Shown here piece after piece: positions 23,591-28,674 of a DNA stretch of 28,674 bases. Numbering within the stretch: position 1 is the first letter of the stretch; every line of letters starts with the position of its first letter. A program made the translations under genes and the position numbers. The notes beneath the pieces were generated by a model. It saw nothing but the letters and a program-made list of their open reading frames with translations. It was not told the DNA's origin and made no database searches. Source of the DNA: a virus; the IMG/VR virus record IMGVR_UViG_3300022744_000082, positions 1 to 28,674 of that record; one strand, given 5' to 3'.

Positions 23591-23883
23591 GGCCCCAAGG
23601 GCCCCCACCCTGGCAGGCCGCGGTGTTGTCCTTGGGAGACGGATGCGGCCATTGGGCGTCGGATGGGGGCCCCGCACGGCTCGTCGTGCGTTCGCCGGTC
23701 CAGTTCGGGGAAGCTGGGAGGCCATGTCGGTCTGGATCGACTGCCAGCAGGGTGGATCACTTCGCTTTGCTGGTCAAGCGGGTCGCATGGTCGCCGTTTC
23801 GGAGGGCTGAACCCTTGGCGGCGGTGGCGGATGTGACGGCGTTGGGGCCGTATCGGTGGCAAGGCTGCTATGGATTGTCAAAA

Positions 23884-23914
23884 TTGGCGCGGTTTTTGTG
23901 TGAGGGGTGATAAT
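23884..23914 (+). promoter_or_regulatory. Possible rightward promoter 1
   Basis: TTGGCG (23884-23889), a 19-nt spacer, then GATAAT (23909-23914) in an A+T-richer patch. The sequence around the -10 (GGTGATAAT) recurs at 24042-24050. It points towards the rightward genes. Confidence 0.4.
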
Positions 23915-23986
23915 TTTCGCCGAAACGGGGGTCCGGGGCGTTTTTCCCGAACCGCCGCCAAGCCCTTGCCGGCCGCCACGGCGTTT

Positions 23987-24004
23987 CGCTGGCGTTTGCC
24001 AGCG
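23987..24004. promoter_or_regulatory. Operator-like dyad (copy F)
   Basis: CGCTGGC-GTTT-GCCAGCG is a perfect 7-bp inverted repeat. It lies between the two rightward promoter-like sequences and uses the same half-site as the other gaps. Confidence 0.5.
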
Positions 24005-24020
24005 TTGAGCCGCTACGTCA

Positions 24021-24050
24021 TTGAGTTTGTTACGGTGTTTCGGTGATAAT
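24021..24050 (+). promoter_or_regulatory. Possible rightward promoter 2
   Basis: TTGAGT (24021-24026), an 18-nt spacer and GATAAT (24045-24050, 5 of 6 to TATAAT). This is the best sigma-70-like pair in the control region. It lies 17 nt downstream of the dyad at 23987-24004. Confidence 0.45.
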
Positions 24051-24104
24051 ATGTGAAATCGTGGGGCGATTGGTGGGTTTATGGGACTGCCAAGGCGCCG
24101 GGTA

Positions 24105-24124
24105 TGCGGTACGTGGATACCGCA
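24105..24124. repeat. Perfect 7-bp inverted repeat
   Basis: TGCGGTA-CGTGGA-TACCGCA; an overlapping GGTAT...ATACC pair (24101-24121) allows an alternative alignment. It has a different sequence from the dispersed dyad, so it may bind another regulator or an initiator. Confidence 0.4.
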
Positions 24125-24134
24125 ACGCCGCCTC

Positions 24135-24171
24135 GCGTCACACCTGGCCCACGCGTAACGTGCGTCACACC
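24135..24171 (+). repeat. Direct repeat of a decamer, two copies
   Basis: GCGTCACACC occurs at 24135-24144 and 24162-24171, 27 bp apart. It may be an iteron-like or activator site in the control region, though two copies could be chance. Confidence 0.3.
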
Positions 24172-24279
24172 CACACACGATTGGACCTAACGAAACACTG
24201 TAAAGGGTTCACCATAAGACAGCACGCTAAGAGACACCCTTAGAACGCACCTTTAAGGATATGCTTGCGTAAATGCGCT

Positions 24280-24296
24280 ACTAGCATCATGCTAGC
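24280..24296. promoter_or_regulatory. Operator-like dyad (copy G)
   Basis: ACTAGCA-TCA-TGCTAGC (perfect CTAGCA/TGCTAG arms), preceded by a TTGCGT at 24265-24270. It is upstream of the leader hairpin and of the first rightward gene. Confidence 0.5.
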
Positions 24297-24326
24297 AGGC
24301 ATGGTGATCGGCACGGGAAGGGAGTT

Positions 24327-24371
24327 GTTATCCGGGCTAAGCCAAGCGCCGAACGAGGCTTGCCCGATAAC
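24327..24371 (+). other. Large leader hairpin before the first rightward gene
   Basis: Left arm 24327-24343 (GTTATCCGGGCTAAGCC) pairs with right arm 24357-24371 (GGCTTGCCCGATAAC) with small bulges, giving about 14-15 pairs and a 13-nt loop. There is no U tract, so not a simple terminator. It may be an attenuator, an mRNA-stabilising structure, or DNA-level symmetry. Confidence 0.45.
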
Positions 24372-24387
24372 ATACGCTCCCCCCTGC

Positions 24388-24406
24388 TGTCAACCTGCTA
24401 CGTGGC
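24388..24406. promoter_or_regulatory. Degenerate element before the first rightward gene (copy H)
   Basis: TGTCAA (24388-24393, a minus-strand TTGACA) followed by TGCTACG and TGGCA, the same parts as copy D in different order. It lies only 5 nt before the GGAG of the next gene. It is the weakest member of the set. Confidence 0.3.
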
Positions 24407-24422
24407 AAATGGAGCAAGCAAA

Positions 24423-24872
24423 ATGGGTAACAGTCTCAAGTTGGCGTTTGATGCGCCCCCGCCAGTCGGATTCGAATATGTGGACGCGGGATTCACTTAT
24501 CGGGTTATCGCGTCGCGCCCTCACACGAACATGAGAGGCGAGCAATCCGCCGTCATCACCTGGCAGGGATTGTGCGCAGAGGACGGGGCGCCCTTCACGT
24601 TCAAAACCGGAGCTCGCATCTACAGCTTCCGGCGCCGTTGCAAGGATCACAACGCGGGCTGGGTTCCGGCCGCGCCGTTCGGAACGGCGCCCAAGGATCC
24701 GCGTAGCGAAGGCGAGATCGTGAAGGCGTTCCTTGACCGCTGGGCGAAGGCCTTGGACGCAATGGAAAGGGACAGCCCCGCGGCGAAGCGCGGAAACATG
24801 GCCTGGGATGAGGCGACAAACCGTGCGGAGGAAGAATTTCCGCGCGCGTTCGCAGAGGACGCGGAGGGATAG
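24423..24872 (+). CDS. Hypothetical early-region protein, 149 aa
   Basis: 149 aa from ATG 24423, with GGAG 8 nt upstream; the longer reading from 24360 would run through the hairpin and operator-like element. The N-terminal half looks beta-rich (FEYVDAGFTYRVIASRP, then SAVITWQGLCAEDGAPF), with a basic patch YSFRRRCKDHNAG. The C-terminal half is helical and charged (EIVKAFLDRWAKALDAMERD). There is no catalytic motif. It forms a single-gene unit closed by the terminator at 24899-24925. Confidence 0.7.
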   Translation: MGNSLKLAFDAPPPVGFEYVDAGFTYRVIASRPHTNMRGEQSAVITWQGLCAEDGAPFTFKTGARIYSFRRRCKDHNAGWVPAAPFGTAPKDPRSEGEIVKAFLDRWAKALDAMERDSPAAKRGNMAWDEATNRAEEEFPRAFAEDAEG

Positions 24873-24898
24873 GCCCGCGCACATTGCCAGACACTCTC

Positions 24899-24925
24899 AA
24901 CCCCGCTCCGGCGGGGTTTTTCTTT
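24899..24925 (+). terminator. Rho-independent terminator
   Basis: AACCCCGC-TCCG-GCGGGGTT forms an 8-bp stem with a 4-nt loop (24899-24918), followed by a T-rich tract ending at 24925. It ends the 149-aa gene transcript. Confidence 0.9.
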
Positions 24926-24963
24926 GCCAGCTGGCATTGACAGTAATTGGCAGCGCTGCTAGC
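24925..24963 (+). promoter_or_regulatory. Putative promoter/operator for the second rightward unit (copy I)
   Basis: The perfect palindrome TGCCAGCTGGCA (24925-24936) is followed at once by TTGACA (24937-24942), then TTGGCA-GCGC-TGCTAGC (24947-24963). TAGCAG lies 17 nt after TTGACA as a weak -10. It is placed straight after a terminator and 30 nt before the next gene. Confidence 0.55.
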
Positions 24964-24986
24964 AGACAGGGGCTTAACCTTGGGAG

Positions 24987-25002
24987 GCTAGCAAATGCTG
25001 AC
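24987..25002. promoter_or_regulatory. Imperfect dyad overlapping a start codon
   Basis: GCTAGCA-AA-TGCTGAC covers the RBS-to-start region of the 82-aa gene (ATG at 24995). One half-site is perfect, the other has one mismatch. If bound, it could repress at the initiation region; it may also be chance. Confidence 0.3.
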
Positions 25003-25243
25003 ATGTCGAGACATTCGGGAAGCTGACGCTGTGGCGCATGCGCGTAACGTCGCGAAGCTTCAGACCATGGCCAATCCGCGGAGCGGCCGCATCGTGCGAG
25101 AGTCTGAGCTCGCGCGGTACATGGCGAGCAGGACCTACCGCCGCGCGCGGATCCGCGAAGCGCGCTCCAACCTGATCTGGGCTGTGGGTATCGCTGTGGC
25201 GATGTGGTGCGGCCTCGCGCTCCTGATCATGGCGGTGCTGTGA
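24995..25243 (+). CDS. Small membrane protein, 82 aa
   Basis: 82 aa; ATG 24995 has GGGAGG about 8 nt upstream. The N-terminal 58 residues are basic and hydrophilic (Arg-rich, RTYRRARIREARSN), followed by one C-terminal transmembrane helix (LIWAVGIAVAMWCGLALLIM). This is a tail-anchored layout with a basic cytoplasmic part. It heads a run of tightly packed small genes; its stop overlaps the next ATG (TGATG). The function is unknown; small tail-anchored early phage proteins often act on host membrane processes. Confidence 0.65.
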   Translation: MLTCRDIREADAVAHARNVAKLQTMANPRSGRIVRESELARYMASRTYRRARIREARSNLIWAVGIAVAMWCGLALLIMAVL

Positions 25244-25488
25244 TGGGTGTTTTCTGGAAACCCCACAAGGAACACCCGTGCGCCGATGGCGTCACGCGTA
25301 CCGTCTATATCCGCGGCGAAGTTGCACCGTTTGTCGGCTGGATTGCGACGCCAGACACCTATTTTTCGTGCGCCGCTTTCGTCCGCGTGCGGGGCGCCCG
25401 GGTCCGCGGATTCGTTGGGGAGTGCGGCGACGTATACGCGTTTCACCCGCTCGACTCTGACGCACACAAGATGGCGGTGCTGTGATGG
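25229..25488 (+). repeat. 18-bp direct repeat at two gene junctions
   Basis: ATGGCGGTGCTGTGATGG occurs at 25229-25246 and again at 25471-25488. Each copy spans the end of one gene (MAVL then stop) and the TGATG start of the next. The identity suggests local duplication or a recombination joint. Confidence 0.7.
25243..25485 (+). CDS. Hypothetical protein, 80 aa
   Basis: 80 aa from ATG 25243, coupled to the previous stop by TGATG. Beta-rich and basic (HPCADGVTRTVYIRGEVAPF, then CAAFVRVRGARVRGFVGECG), with three Cys. The 18-bp repeat sits at both ends, so the whole gene is bracketed by identical junctions. The family is not recognised. Confidence 0.6.
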   Translation: MGVFWKPHKEHPCADGVTRTVYIRGEVAPFVGWIATPDTYFSCAAFVRVRGARVRGFVGECGDVYAFHPLDSDAHKMAVL

Positions 25489-26087
25489 CCTATTTCGAGC
25501 CTGATCGGGGTGAAATGAAGCTATCGCCCCGCTTCGTAACCGACTTGGCCGATGCGCTAGGCGGCCGTGACGTGAACCACGAATATCAGTCTGGCGCCTT
25601 CACTGTGGGCGATCTCCGCGTGATCCTGCGGCAAGGCTGGGGCGCCAAGGCGCGCCGCGTCCGTGTGGTCTGCACGGCGGCCGACACGGAAGCTTGTCGC
25701 CGCGCCTATTCCCAGGGTGGAAGCTTCCCGTTTCCGGAAGCGACGATAGATCCGGAGCGGCCGCTAGACGCTGTGGTGAAGGATCTGCAGCGCCGCATCA
25801 TCGACAAGGCCGCGCCGGCCTTGGCGCGCGTCGCTGAAGCCTCCGCGAAGCAATCCGCGGAAGCGCTGCAGCTGCGGGAGCATGCCGAACGGATCAACGA
25901 TCGGTTTCCGGGCACGGTCACAGAGCACACGGACTCCAGCAAGCGCGAGGCGGGATTCTACTTCAACCAAGCCGGCTCGTATCTGAGTGGGCGCCTGTGC
26001 AGTGACGGCCGGCTGTACGTCGACCGTCTGGGCACGGTTCCGGCTCACAAGGTTGAGCGCTTGCTGGCGCTTCTCGCAGAAGCCTGA
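25485..26087 (+). CDS. Hypothetical protein with central helical region, 200 aa
   Basis: 200 aa from ATG 25485 in a TGATG junction; a GTG 3 nt earlier is possible. It has an N-terminal mixed domain (RFVTDLADALGGRDVNHEYQ, then VGDLRVILRQGWGAKARRVR), a helical Ala/Glu/Arg segment around residues 95-140 (LARVAEASAKQSAEALQLRE) and a small C-terminal beta domain (LYVDRLGTVPAHKVERLLAL). No catalytic residues are apparent. Two strong hairpins follow its stop. The function is unknown. Confidence 0.65.
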   Translation: MAYFEPDRGEMKLSPRFVTDLADALGGRDVNHEYQSGAFTVGDLRVILRQGWGAKARRVRVVCTAADTEACRRAYSQGGSFPFPEATIDPERPLDAVVKDLQRRIIDKAAPALARVAEASAKQSAEALQLREHAERINDRFPGTVTEHTDSSKREAGFYFNQAGSYLSGRLCSDGRLYVDRLGTVPAHKVERLLALLAEA

Positions 26088-26097
26088 AGGCTGACGT

Positions 26098-26162
26098 TTC
26101 GGACAGGCCGGGCGGATCCGCGAAAGGGTCCGCCCTAGCCTGTCCGAAGCGCCAACGCTTCG
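26098..26162 (+). other. Two adjacent, partly exclusive RNA hairpins
   Basis: Hairpin 1: perfect 11-bp outer stem TTCGGACAGGC / GCCTGTCCGAA (26098-26108, 26138-26148) stacked on a 7-bp inner stem GGGCGGA / TCCGCCC (26110-26116, 26129-26135). Hairpin 2: CGAAGCG-CCAA-CGCTTCG (26145-26162), which shares CGAA with hairpin 1. No U run follows. It lies between the 200-aa and 99-aa genes. Confidence 0.6.
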
Positions 26163-26182
26163 CATCAACAGGAACAACGGCC

Positions 26183-26482
26183 ATGGCCGAACGGCTTTAT
26201 TGGACCTGCGGCAGCGGAAAGCTGGACCTGCAGTTGACGTTGGAGGACGCCGAATCCGGGCATCACCAGGGCGAGTGTGAAGATGATGTGCGCGCCTTGC
26301 GCCGCCTCCCCTACGTCGCCGAACAACTCCGCGCTTGGGATCCTGAGCACGTCCGCGACGAATTGCGCGGCTATGGCGCGTGGGAAGAGGATGATCTGGC
26401 AGACGAGGACCTTAACGAGGTCCGGATGCTCTGGCTTGCCTGCGGCGACGTCGTCGAGAACGCGCGGGAGGCCGGCCAATGA
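26183..26482 (+). CDS. Acidic hypothetical protein, 99 aa
   Basis: 99 aa, ATG 26183 with AGGAA about 10 nt upstream. Highly acidic throughout (ECEDDVRALRRLPYVAEQ, then YGAWEEDDLADEDLNEVRM) and helical. Charge and size are like DNA-mimic or anti-host early phage proteins, but no family match is known to me. It is the first gene after the tandem hairpins and is coupled by ATGA to the next gene. Confidence 0.65.
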   Translation: MAERLYWTCGSGKLDLQLTLEDAESGHHQGECEDDVRALRRLPYVAEQLRAWDPEHVRDELRGYGAWEEDDLADEDLNEVRMLWLACGDVVENAREAGQ

Positions 26483-26865
26483 CCTGCGGCGAGCTTTTCG
26501 GCTTTCACCAGGCGGACATGGCAGAAAGCCCCCAGGACCGTGAGCACTGCCGGCTCGACCTGGATTCGGTGTCCAGCCCGGGCCAGGCGCTGCGCTTCAT
26601 AATGGCGTGGCGGCCTATGCTTCGCGAGCTCCTGATCAATCCTCCACAGGATCCGGCCGTTACGGCCGAGCTTGAGCAGGAACTGAAAGAGGCGACCGAC
26701 ACGGCCGATCGTCTCGCCAACGCCATGGCCGATGCGCGGATCCACATCAGCCGCGGCGCCGAGTTCCTTTACGAGGACACCCCCGATATCGGCGCCGCAG
26801 ATGCTGAGCTAACCCGGGCCGAGGATGAGCTTTTCAACGCGCTCAAGCGCGAAGAATACCTATGA
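26479..26865 (+). CDS. Acidic helical hypothetical protein, 128 aa
   Basis: 128 aa, start overlapping the previous stop (ATGA). Mostly helical, with a coiled-coil-like stretch (AELEQELKEATDTADRLANA) and an acidic C-terminus (AADAELTRAEDELFNALKRE). The N-terminal GELFGFHQADMAESPQDREH has His/Cys but no clear metal site. It is co-translated with the 99-aa protein, which suggests they work together. The function is not recognised. Confidence 0.65.
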   Translation: MTCGELFGFHQADMAESPQDREHCRLDLDSVSSPGQALRFIMAWRPMLRELLINPPQDPAVTAELEQELKEATDTADRLANAMADARIHISRGAEFLYEDTPDIGAADAELTRAEDELFNALKREEYL

Positions 26866-26872
26866 CACCCTG

Positions 26873-26904
26873 CCCCGCGTCCGGTCTCCCCAGCCGGCGC
26901 GGGG
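26873..26904 (+). terminator. Possible weak terminator or leader hairpin
   Basis: CCCCGC-GT-CCGG (26873-26884) pairs with CCGG-C-GCGGGG (26894-26904), followed by TTGCTCTTT. The stem is strong but the U tract is interrupted, so termination may be partial. If it is real, the ATGA start of the next frame at 26862 is not the true start. Confidence 0.4.
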
Positions 26905-26921
26905 TTGCTCTTTGGCAGGGG

Positions 26922-27266
26922 ATGGAACCAAAACCTATGTACATCAAAGGATTGGATGATCCCGGGCGCCAGCTTTTCGCTGGCCATGCGCTGGACTTTA
27001 GTGCTATCCGGCATTCCTCGTTTGGGAGACGGGATACACGCCAGATGGCTTTTTCGCTCATTGCTACATTCTACGACCTGACAGGCTGGACCGATTCGCG
27101 GATCGCCCAGATGCTGAATATGCCCAGGTCGACCGTCCAGGCGTTCCGGTCAGGCAAGCTGACTGAAAACCTGAACCCCGAGCAGCGCGATGCGCTGGTC
27201 AAGGCCGCGCAGCAATATCGGCTGTGGGTCTACAACACCGTGGCCGAAATGGAGCTCCGCAGCTAG
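26922..27266 (+). CDS. Helix-turn-helix DNA-binding protein, candidate regulator
   Basis: 114 aa from ATG 26922. Other possible starts are 26937 (better SD spacing) and 26862 (ATGA overlap with the previous gene); the extra residues from 26862 are Pro/Arg-rich and encoded by the hairpin, so that start is less likely. Residues about 57-78 read TDSRIAQMLNMPRSTVQAFR, a good helix-turn-helix of the Xre/sigma-like type. A helical region follows (PEQRDALVKAAQQYRLWVYN). It is probably a small transcription factor; it lies just upstream of operator copy J and is closed by its own terminator. It is a candidate to bind the dispersed dyad, but this is not shown. Confidence 0.65.
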   Translation: MEPKPMYIKGLDDPGRQLFAGHALDFSAIRHSSFGRRDTRQMAFSLIATFYDLTGWTDSRIAQMLNMPRSTVQAFRSGKLTENLNPEQRDALVKAAQQYRLWVYNTVAEMELRS

Positions 27267-27283
27267 GACGCTGCGGAGCTTTT
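27253..27283 (+). terminator. Rho-independent terminator with the stop codon in its loop
   Basis: AGCTCCGCAG (27253-27262) pairs perfectly with CTGCGGAGCT (27271-27280), with an 8-nt loop holding the TAG stop of the HTH gene (27264-27266), then TTTT. The last codons of the gene form the 5' arm. Confidence 0.85.
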
Positions 27284-27470
27284 CGGTGCATCCCGGTGCG
27301 TCTCGATGCGAGCGCCGGGCGCGGCCCCATTTTGGGTATCGCGGGCCGTAGACACAGCTGACGGCCTGCGTTCAGCATCACAACCATCCCGTGCTCAGTG
27401 TACGTTGGACCGTCTGGCGATATGAGCCAGGCGGCTTTGCGCGTGTCCCGCCCGCTCCCCTCTGAGGCGA

Positions 27471-27528
27471 ATTGGCACGACGCCAGCTAGCACTTGACAC
27501 CCCTGCCAGCGCGCTTCTAACTGTCAAG
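27471..27528 (+). promoter_or_regulatory. Putative promoter/operator for the right-end gene run (copy J)
   Basis: Dyad ATTGGCA-CGA-CGCCAGC (27471-27487), then GCTAGCA (27486-27492), TTGACA (27494-27499), TGCCAGC (27504-27510) and TCTAAC 16 nt after TTGACA. An inverted CTTGACA...TGTCAAG pair brackets the promoter (27493-27499, 27522-27528). The remaining gap 27284-27470 shows nothing else clear. Confidence 0.6.
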
Positions 27529-27558
27529 AAGCAACCAAGGGGAAACGGGGGTGTCGCA

Positions 27559-27726
27559 ATGGAACATGATCGTGGGCCTGAGGGCGCCGATGTGGATCCG
27601 CTGGAAGCCGCTTTCCGGGCCGGCTACGCGGCCGGCGCGGACGCGATGCAGCTTGAGGCAAGGGGACGGCCATGGCTGTCCGAGGATGAGGCGGTGGACG
27701 CCTGGCGCACTGGCAACGGAGTCTAG
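27559..27726 (+). CDS. Small hypothetical protein, 55 aa
   Basis: 55 aa from ATG 27559, with a G-rich RBS (GGGGGTG) about 7 nt upstream; the longer reading from 27472 would lie across the promoter. Acidic, with a short helix (LEAAFRAGYAAGADAMQLEA) and SEDEAVDAWRTGNGV. The 'AFRAGY..G' pattern occurs in many small uncharacterised phage proteins. First gene of the right-end run. Confidence 0.6.
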   Translation: MEHDRGPEGADVDPLEAAFRAGYAAGADAMQLEARGRPWLSEDEAVDAWRTGNGV

Positions 27727-27729
27727 CAG

Positions 27730-27927
27730 ATGACCACGATGACGCCCCAGCGGATCACCGACTACGCCAGGAGCATCGGCGTGGCGTCGCCCACCGCGGG
27801 CCAGCGGATCGAGATCGCCAAGATTCTCGCGCAGACGGATCGCCAGGACCGGATGATCCATCTGCAGGATCTGGCCGTGGCGGCTGCGTACAAGGGACAG
27901 CCGGTCTATCCGGACATCAAGCCATGA
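27730..27927 (+). CDS. Small hypothetical protein, 65 aa
   Basis: 65 aa, starting 3 nt after the previous stop and overlapping the next ATG by 4 nt. Helical (PQRITDYARSIGVASPTAGQ, then LQDLAVAAAYKGQPVYPDIK). No motif recognised. The tight coupling supports that it is translated. Confidence 0.6.
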   Translation: MTTMTPQRITDYARSIGVASPTAGQRIEIAKILAQTDRQDRMIHLQDLAVAAAYKGQPVYPDIKP

Positions 27928-28276
27928 CCACCCGCCAACAAAACACCGACCTGCTGGAGCGGGTGGAGGGGCTACGGCTGAGACGCGGCATCTGGTGCTG
28001 TGCGACGCAGTCGATCTGCTCGCGCCTGACGATCCAAACATCCGGCACTTTCGGGTGGTCGGCGCTTGGGAAAGCTTGGCCCTCGCCCTGCTGGGCCGCG
28101 TGCTGCCGGGGTGGTGCAAGTCGGTCGTTGATCTGTCGCCGGATGAGCCGTGCGAGGCCTACGTCTGGCAGCGCGGCTGGACCCACAACATCAAGGGAAC
28201 GGGCATCACGGGAGCCCTCGCCATCCTGTCCGCCATGCTGCGGGCGCTGATCGCGGAGATGAGCGATGAGGCTTAG
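27924..28276 (+). CDS. Phage ABA-sandwich-like protein with apparent -1 frameshift
   Basis: ATG 27924 (ATGA overlap) opens MTTRQQNTDLLERVEG, then that frame becomes nonsense-like. The frame at -1 continues ATAETRHLVLCDAVDLLAPD up to TAG 28274-28276. Joined at the GGGG run (27968-27971), the product is about 117 aa and resembles the small phage proteins that open LLERLEAATG.. and end with an ALxxxxALRA helix (here GALAILSAMLRALIAEM). Thus either a single G was lost, the base call is wrong, or -1 frameshifting occurs. A GTG at 27995 could alone start the 93-aa remainder. The family call is tentative. Confidence 0.55.
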
Positions 28277-28454
28277 CCGCTCCGTCCGCGTGGTCATTTC
28301 CGTCGTGGCCGTGTTCGCAGCCTTTTACGCCGCCTTCGCCTTCCTGGCTTGGGACTGGAACGCCGAACACTGGAGGGGCCTACGGTTCTTCTACCTGTGG
28401 ACTGCGGCCTGCGTCTCACTTTTCGCCGCCGTGTTCATGTGGAGTGACCGATGA
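28266..28454 (+). CDS. Small two-span membrane protein, 62 aa
   Basis: 62 aa. Two transmembrane helices: VRVVISVVAVFAAFYAAFAF (about residues 7-27) and FFYLWTAACVSLFAAVFMW (about 41-59), joined by a short charged loop. Overlaps the previous gene by 11 nt and the next by 4 nt. No family recognised; it could be a membrane-acting early protein. Confidence 0.65.
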   Translation: MRLSRSVRVVISVVAVFAAFYAAFAFLAWDWNAEHWRGLRFFYLWTAACVSLFAAVFMWSDR

Positions 28455-28674
28455 CCAATGACCTAGACGCCCTGGAAGCTGTTGCGAAGGCGGCGACGCA
28501 GGGGGAGTGGACTGTCATAATCTCGGGGCTGCTGGGCGATAGCTTCCTCGTCTGCGAGGACGTTCCGGGGCACCTGAAGCCGATCTGCGTCACGGAACAC
28601 CACGGCCCGAAAGCCGAGGAAGACGCCACCCACATCGCCACCTTCTCCCCTTCCCGCATCCTCGCCCTCGAGGC
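28451..28674 (+). CDS. Ead/Ea22-like protein (partial, runs off right edge)
   Basis: 74 residues visible from ATG 28451 (or 28457); no stop before the edge. The opening LDALEAVAKAATQGEWTV and the later DATHIATFSPSRILALEA follow the 'LxxLxxAAxxATPGPW ... DAxFIAxxxPxxVLALLD' layout of Ead/Ea22-like phage proteins, common in the early regions of temperate phages. The ATGA overlap couples it to the membrane protein. The function of the family is not established. Confidence 0.55.
   Translation, partial: MTNDLDALEAVAKAATQGEWTVIISGLLGDSFLVCEDVPGHLKPICVTEHHGPKAEEDATHIATFSPSRILALE

Larger units (their letters stand above)
23528..24422. other. Divergent gene-free control region, about 0.9 kb
   Basis: No convincing gene lies here: short ORFs have odd composition and no RBS. 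It separates leftward late genes from rightward small genes. It is locally more A+T-rich than the rest, and holds promoter-like pairs at 23884-23914 and 24021-24050, dyads at 23559, 23987 and 24280, an inverted repeat at 24105, a repeated decamer at 24135/24162 and a large hairpin at 24327. It is a plausible site for the early/late switch and perhaps for an origin. Confidence 0.5.

Noticed and set aside
23774-24178. 134-codon minus-strand ORF in the control region
   Set aside because: Pro/His/Thr-rich with no domain or RBS; crosses promoter-like sites.
24043-24243. 66-codon plus-strand ORF in the control region
   Set aside because: No RBS, unusual His/Arg/Thr composition, and it covers the inverted and direct repeats.

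Overview
The window is one contiguous piece of a G+C-rich (about two thirds by eye), double-stranded DNA phage or prophage genome. The major capsid protein looks like the N4-gp56 family, and there is a tail hub, a head-tail adaptor and an internal/ejection protein set but no tape-measure, sheath or tail-tube genes. That points to a short-tailed (podovirus-like) virion. Base composition and protein flavour suggest an alphaproteobacterial host (Caulobacter/Sphingomonas/Brevundimonas type), but that is inference only. No integrase, polymerase, tRNA or CRISPR array was seen, so lifestyle is open.

Layout. Positions 1 to about 23,530 are transcribed leftward and carry late genes. In transcription order they are: a 56-aa protein, a holin-like protein, an overlapping spanin-like pair, a 35-aa membrane peptide, a KTSC protein, the large terminase, the portal, a scaffold-like protein, the major capsid protein (followed by a clear terminator), a 99-aa protein, two head-region proteins, a head-tail adaptor and a tail hub. 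Then come four consecutive proteins with N-terminal Sec signal peptides, a membrane/coiled-coil protein, a 46-aa peptide, an L,D-transpeptidase-fold (Tlde1/DUF2778-like) enzyme, a 106-aa protein, a 2OG-oxygenase-like protein with altered metal-ligand positions, a GNAT acetyltransferase, and three ejection-type proteins. The last ejection protein starts with an M15 peptidase domain and runs off the left edge. Genes overlap by 4 nt (ATGA) or nearly abut.

Positions 23,528-24,422 are a gene-free divergent control region. From 24,423 to the right edge, small rightward genes follow, mostly unrecognised. They include one helix-turn-helix protein, small membrane proteins, a gene with an apparent -1 frameshift, and a truncated Ead/Ea22-like gene. 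Two good terminators and several RNA hairpins punctuate this side.

The most striking unexplained signal is a dispersed dyad, roughly GCTRGCA-N1..3-TGCYAGC. It sits almost solely in intergenic gaps, at or near the start of most transcription units on both strands, often beside a TTGACA/TTGACC hexamer. It looks like a genome-wide operator or promoter element that would split the late genes into co-regulated units. The helix-turn-helix protein at 26,922-27,266 is one candidate reader.
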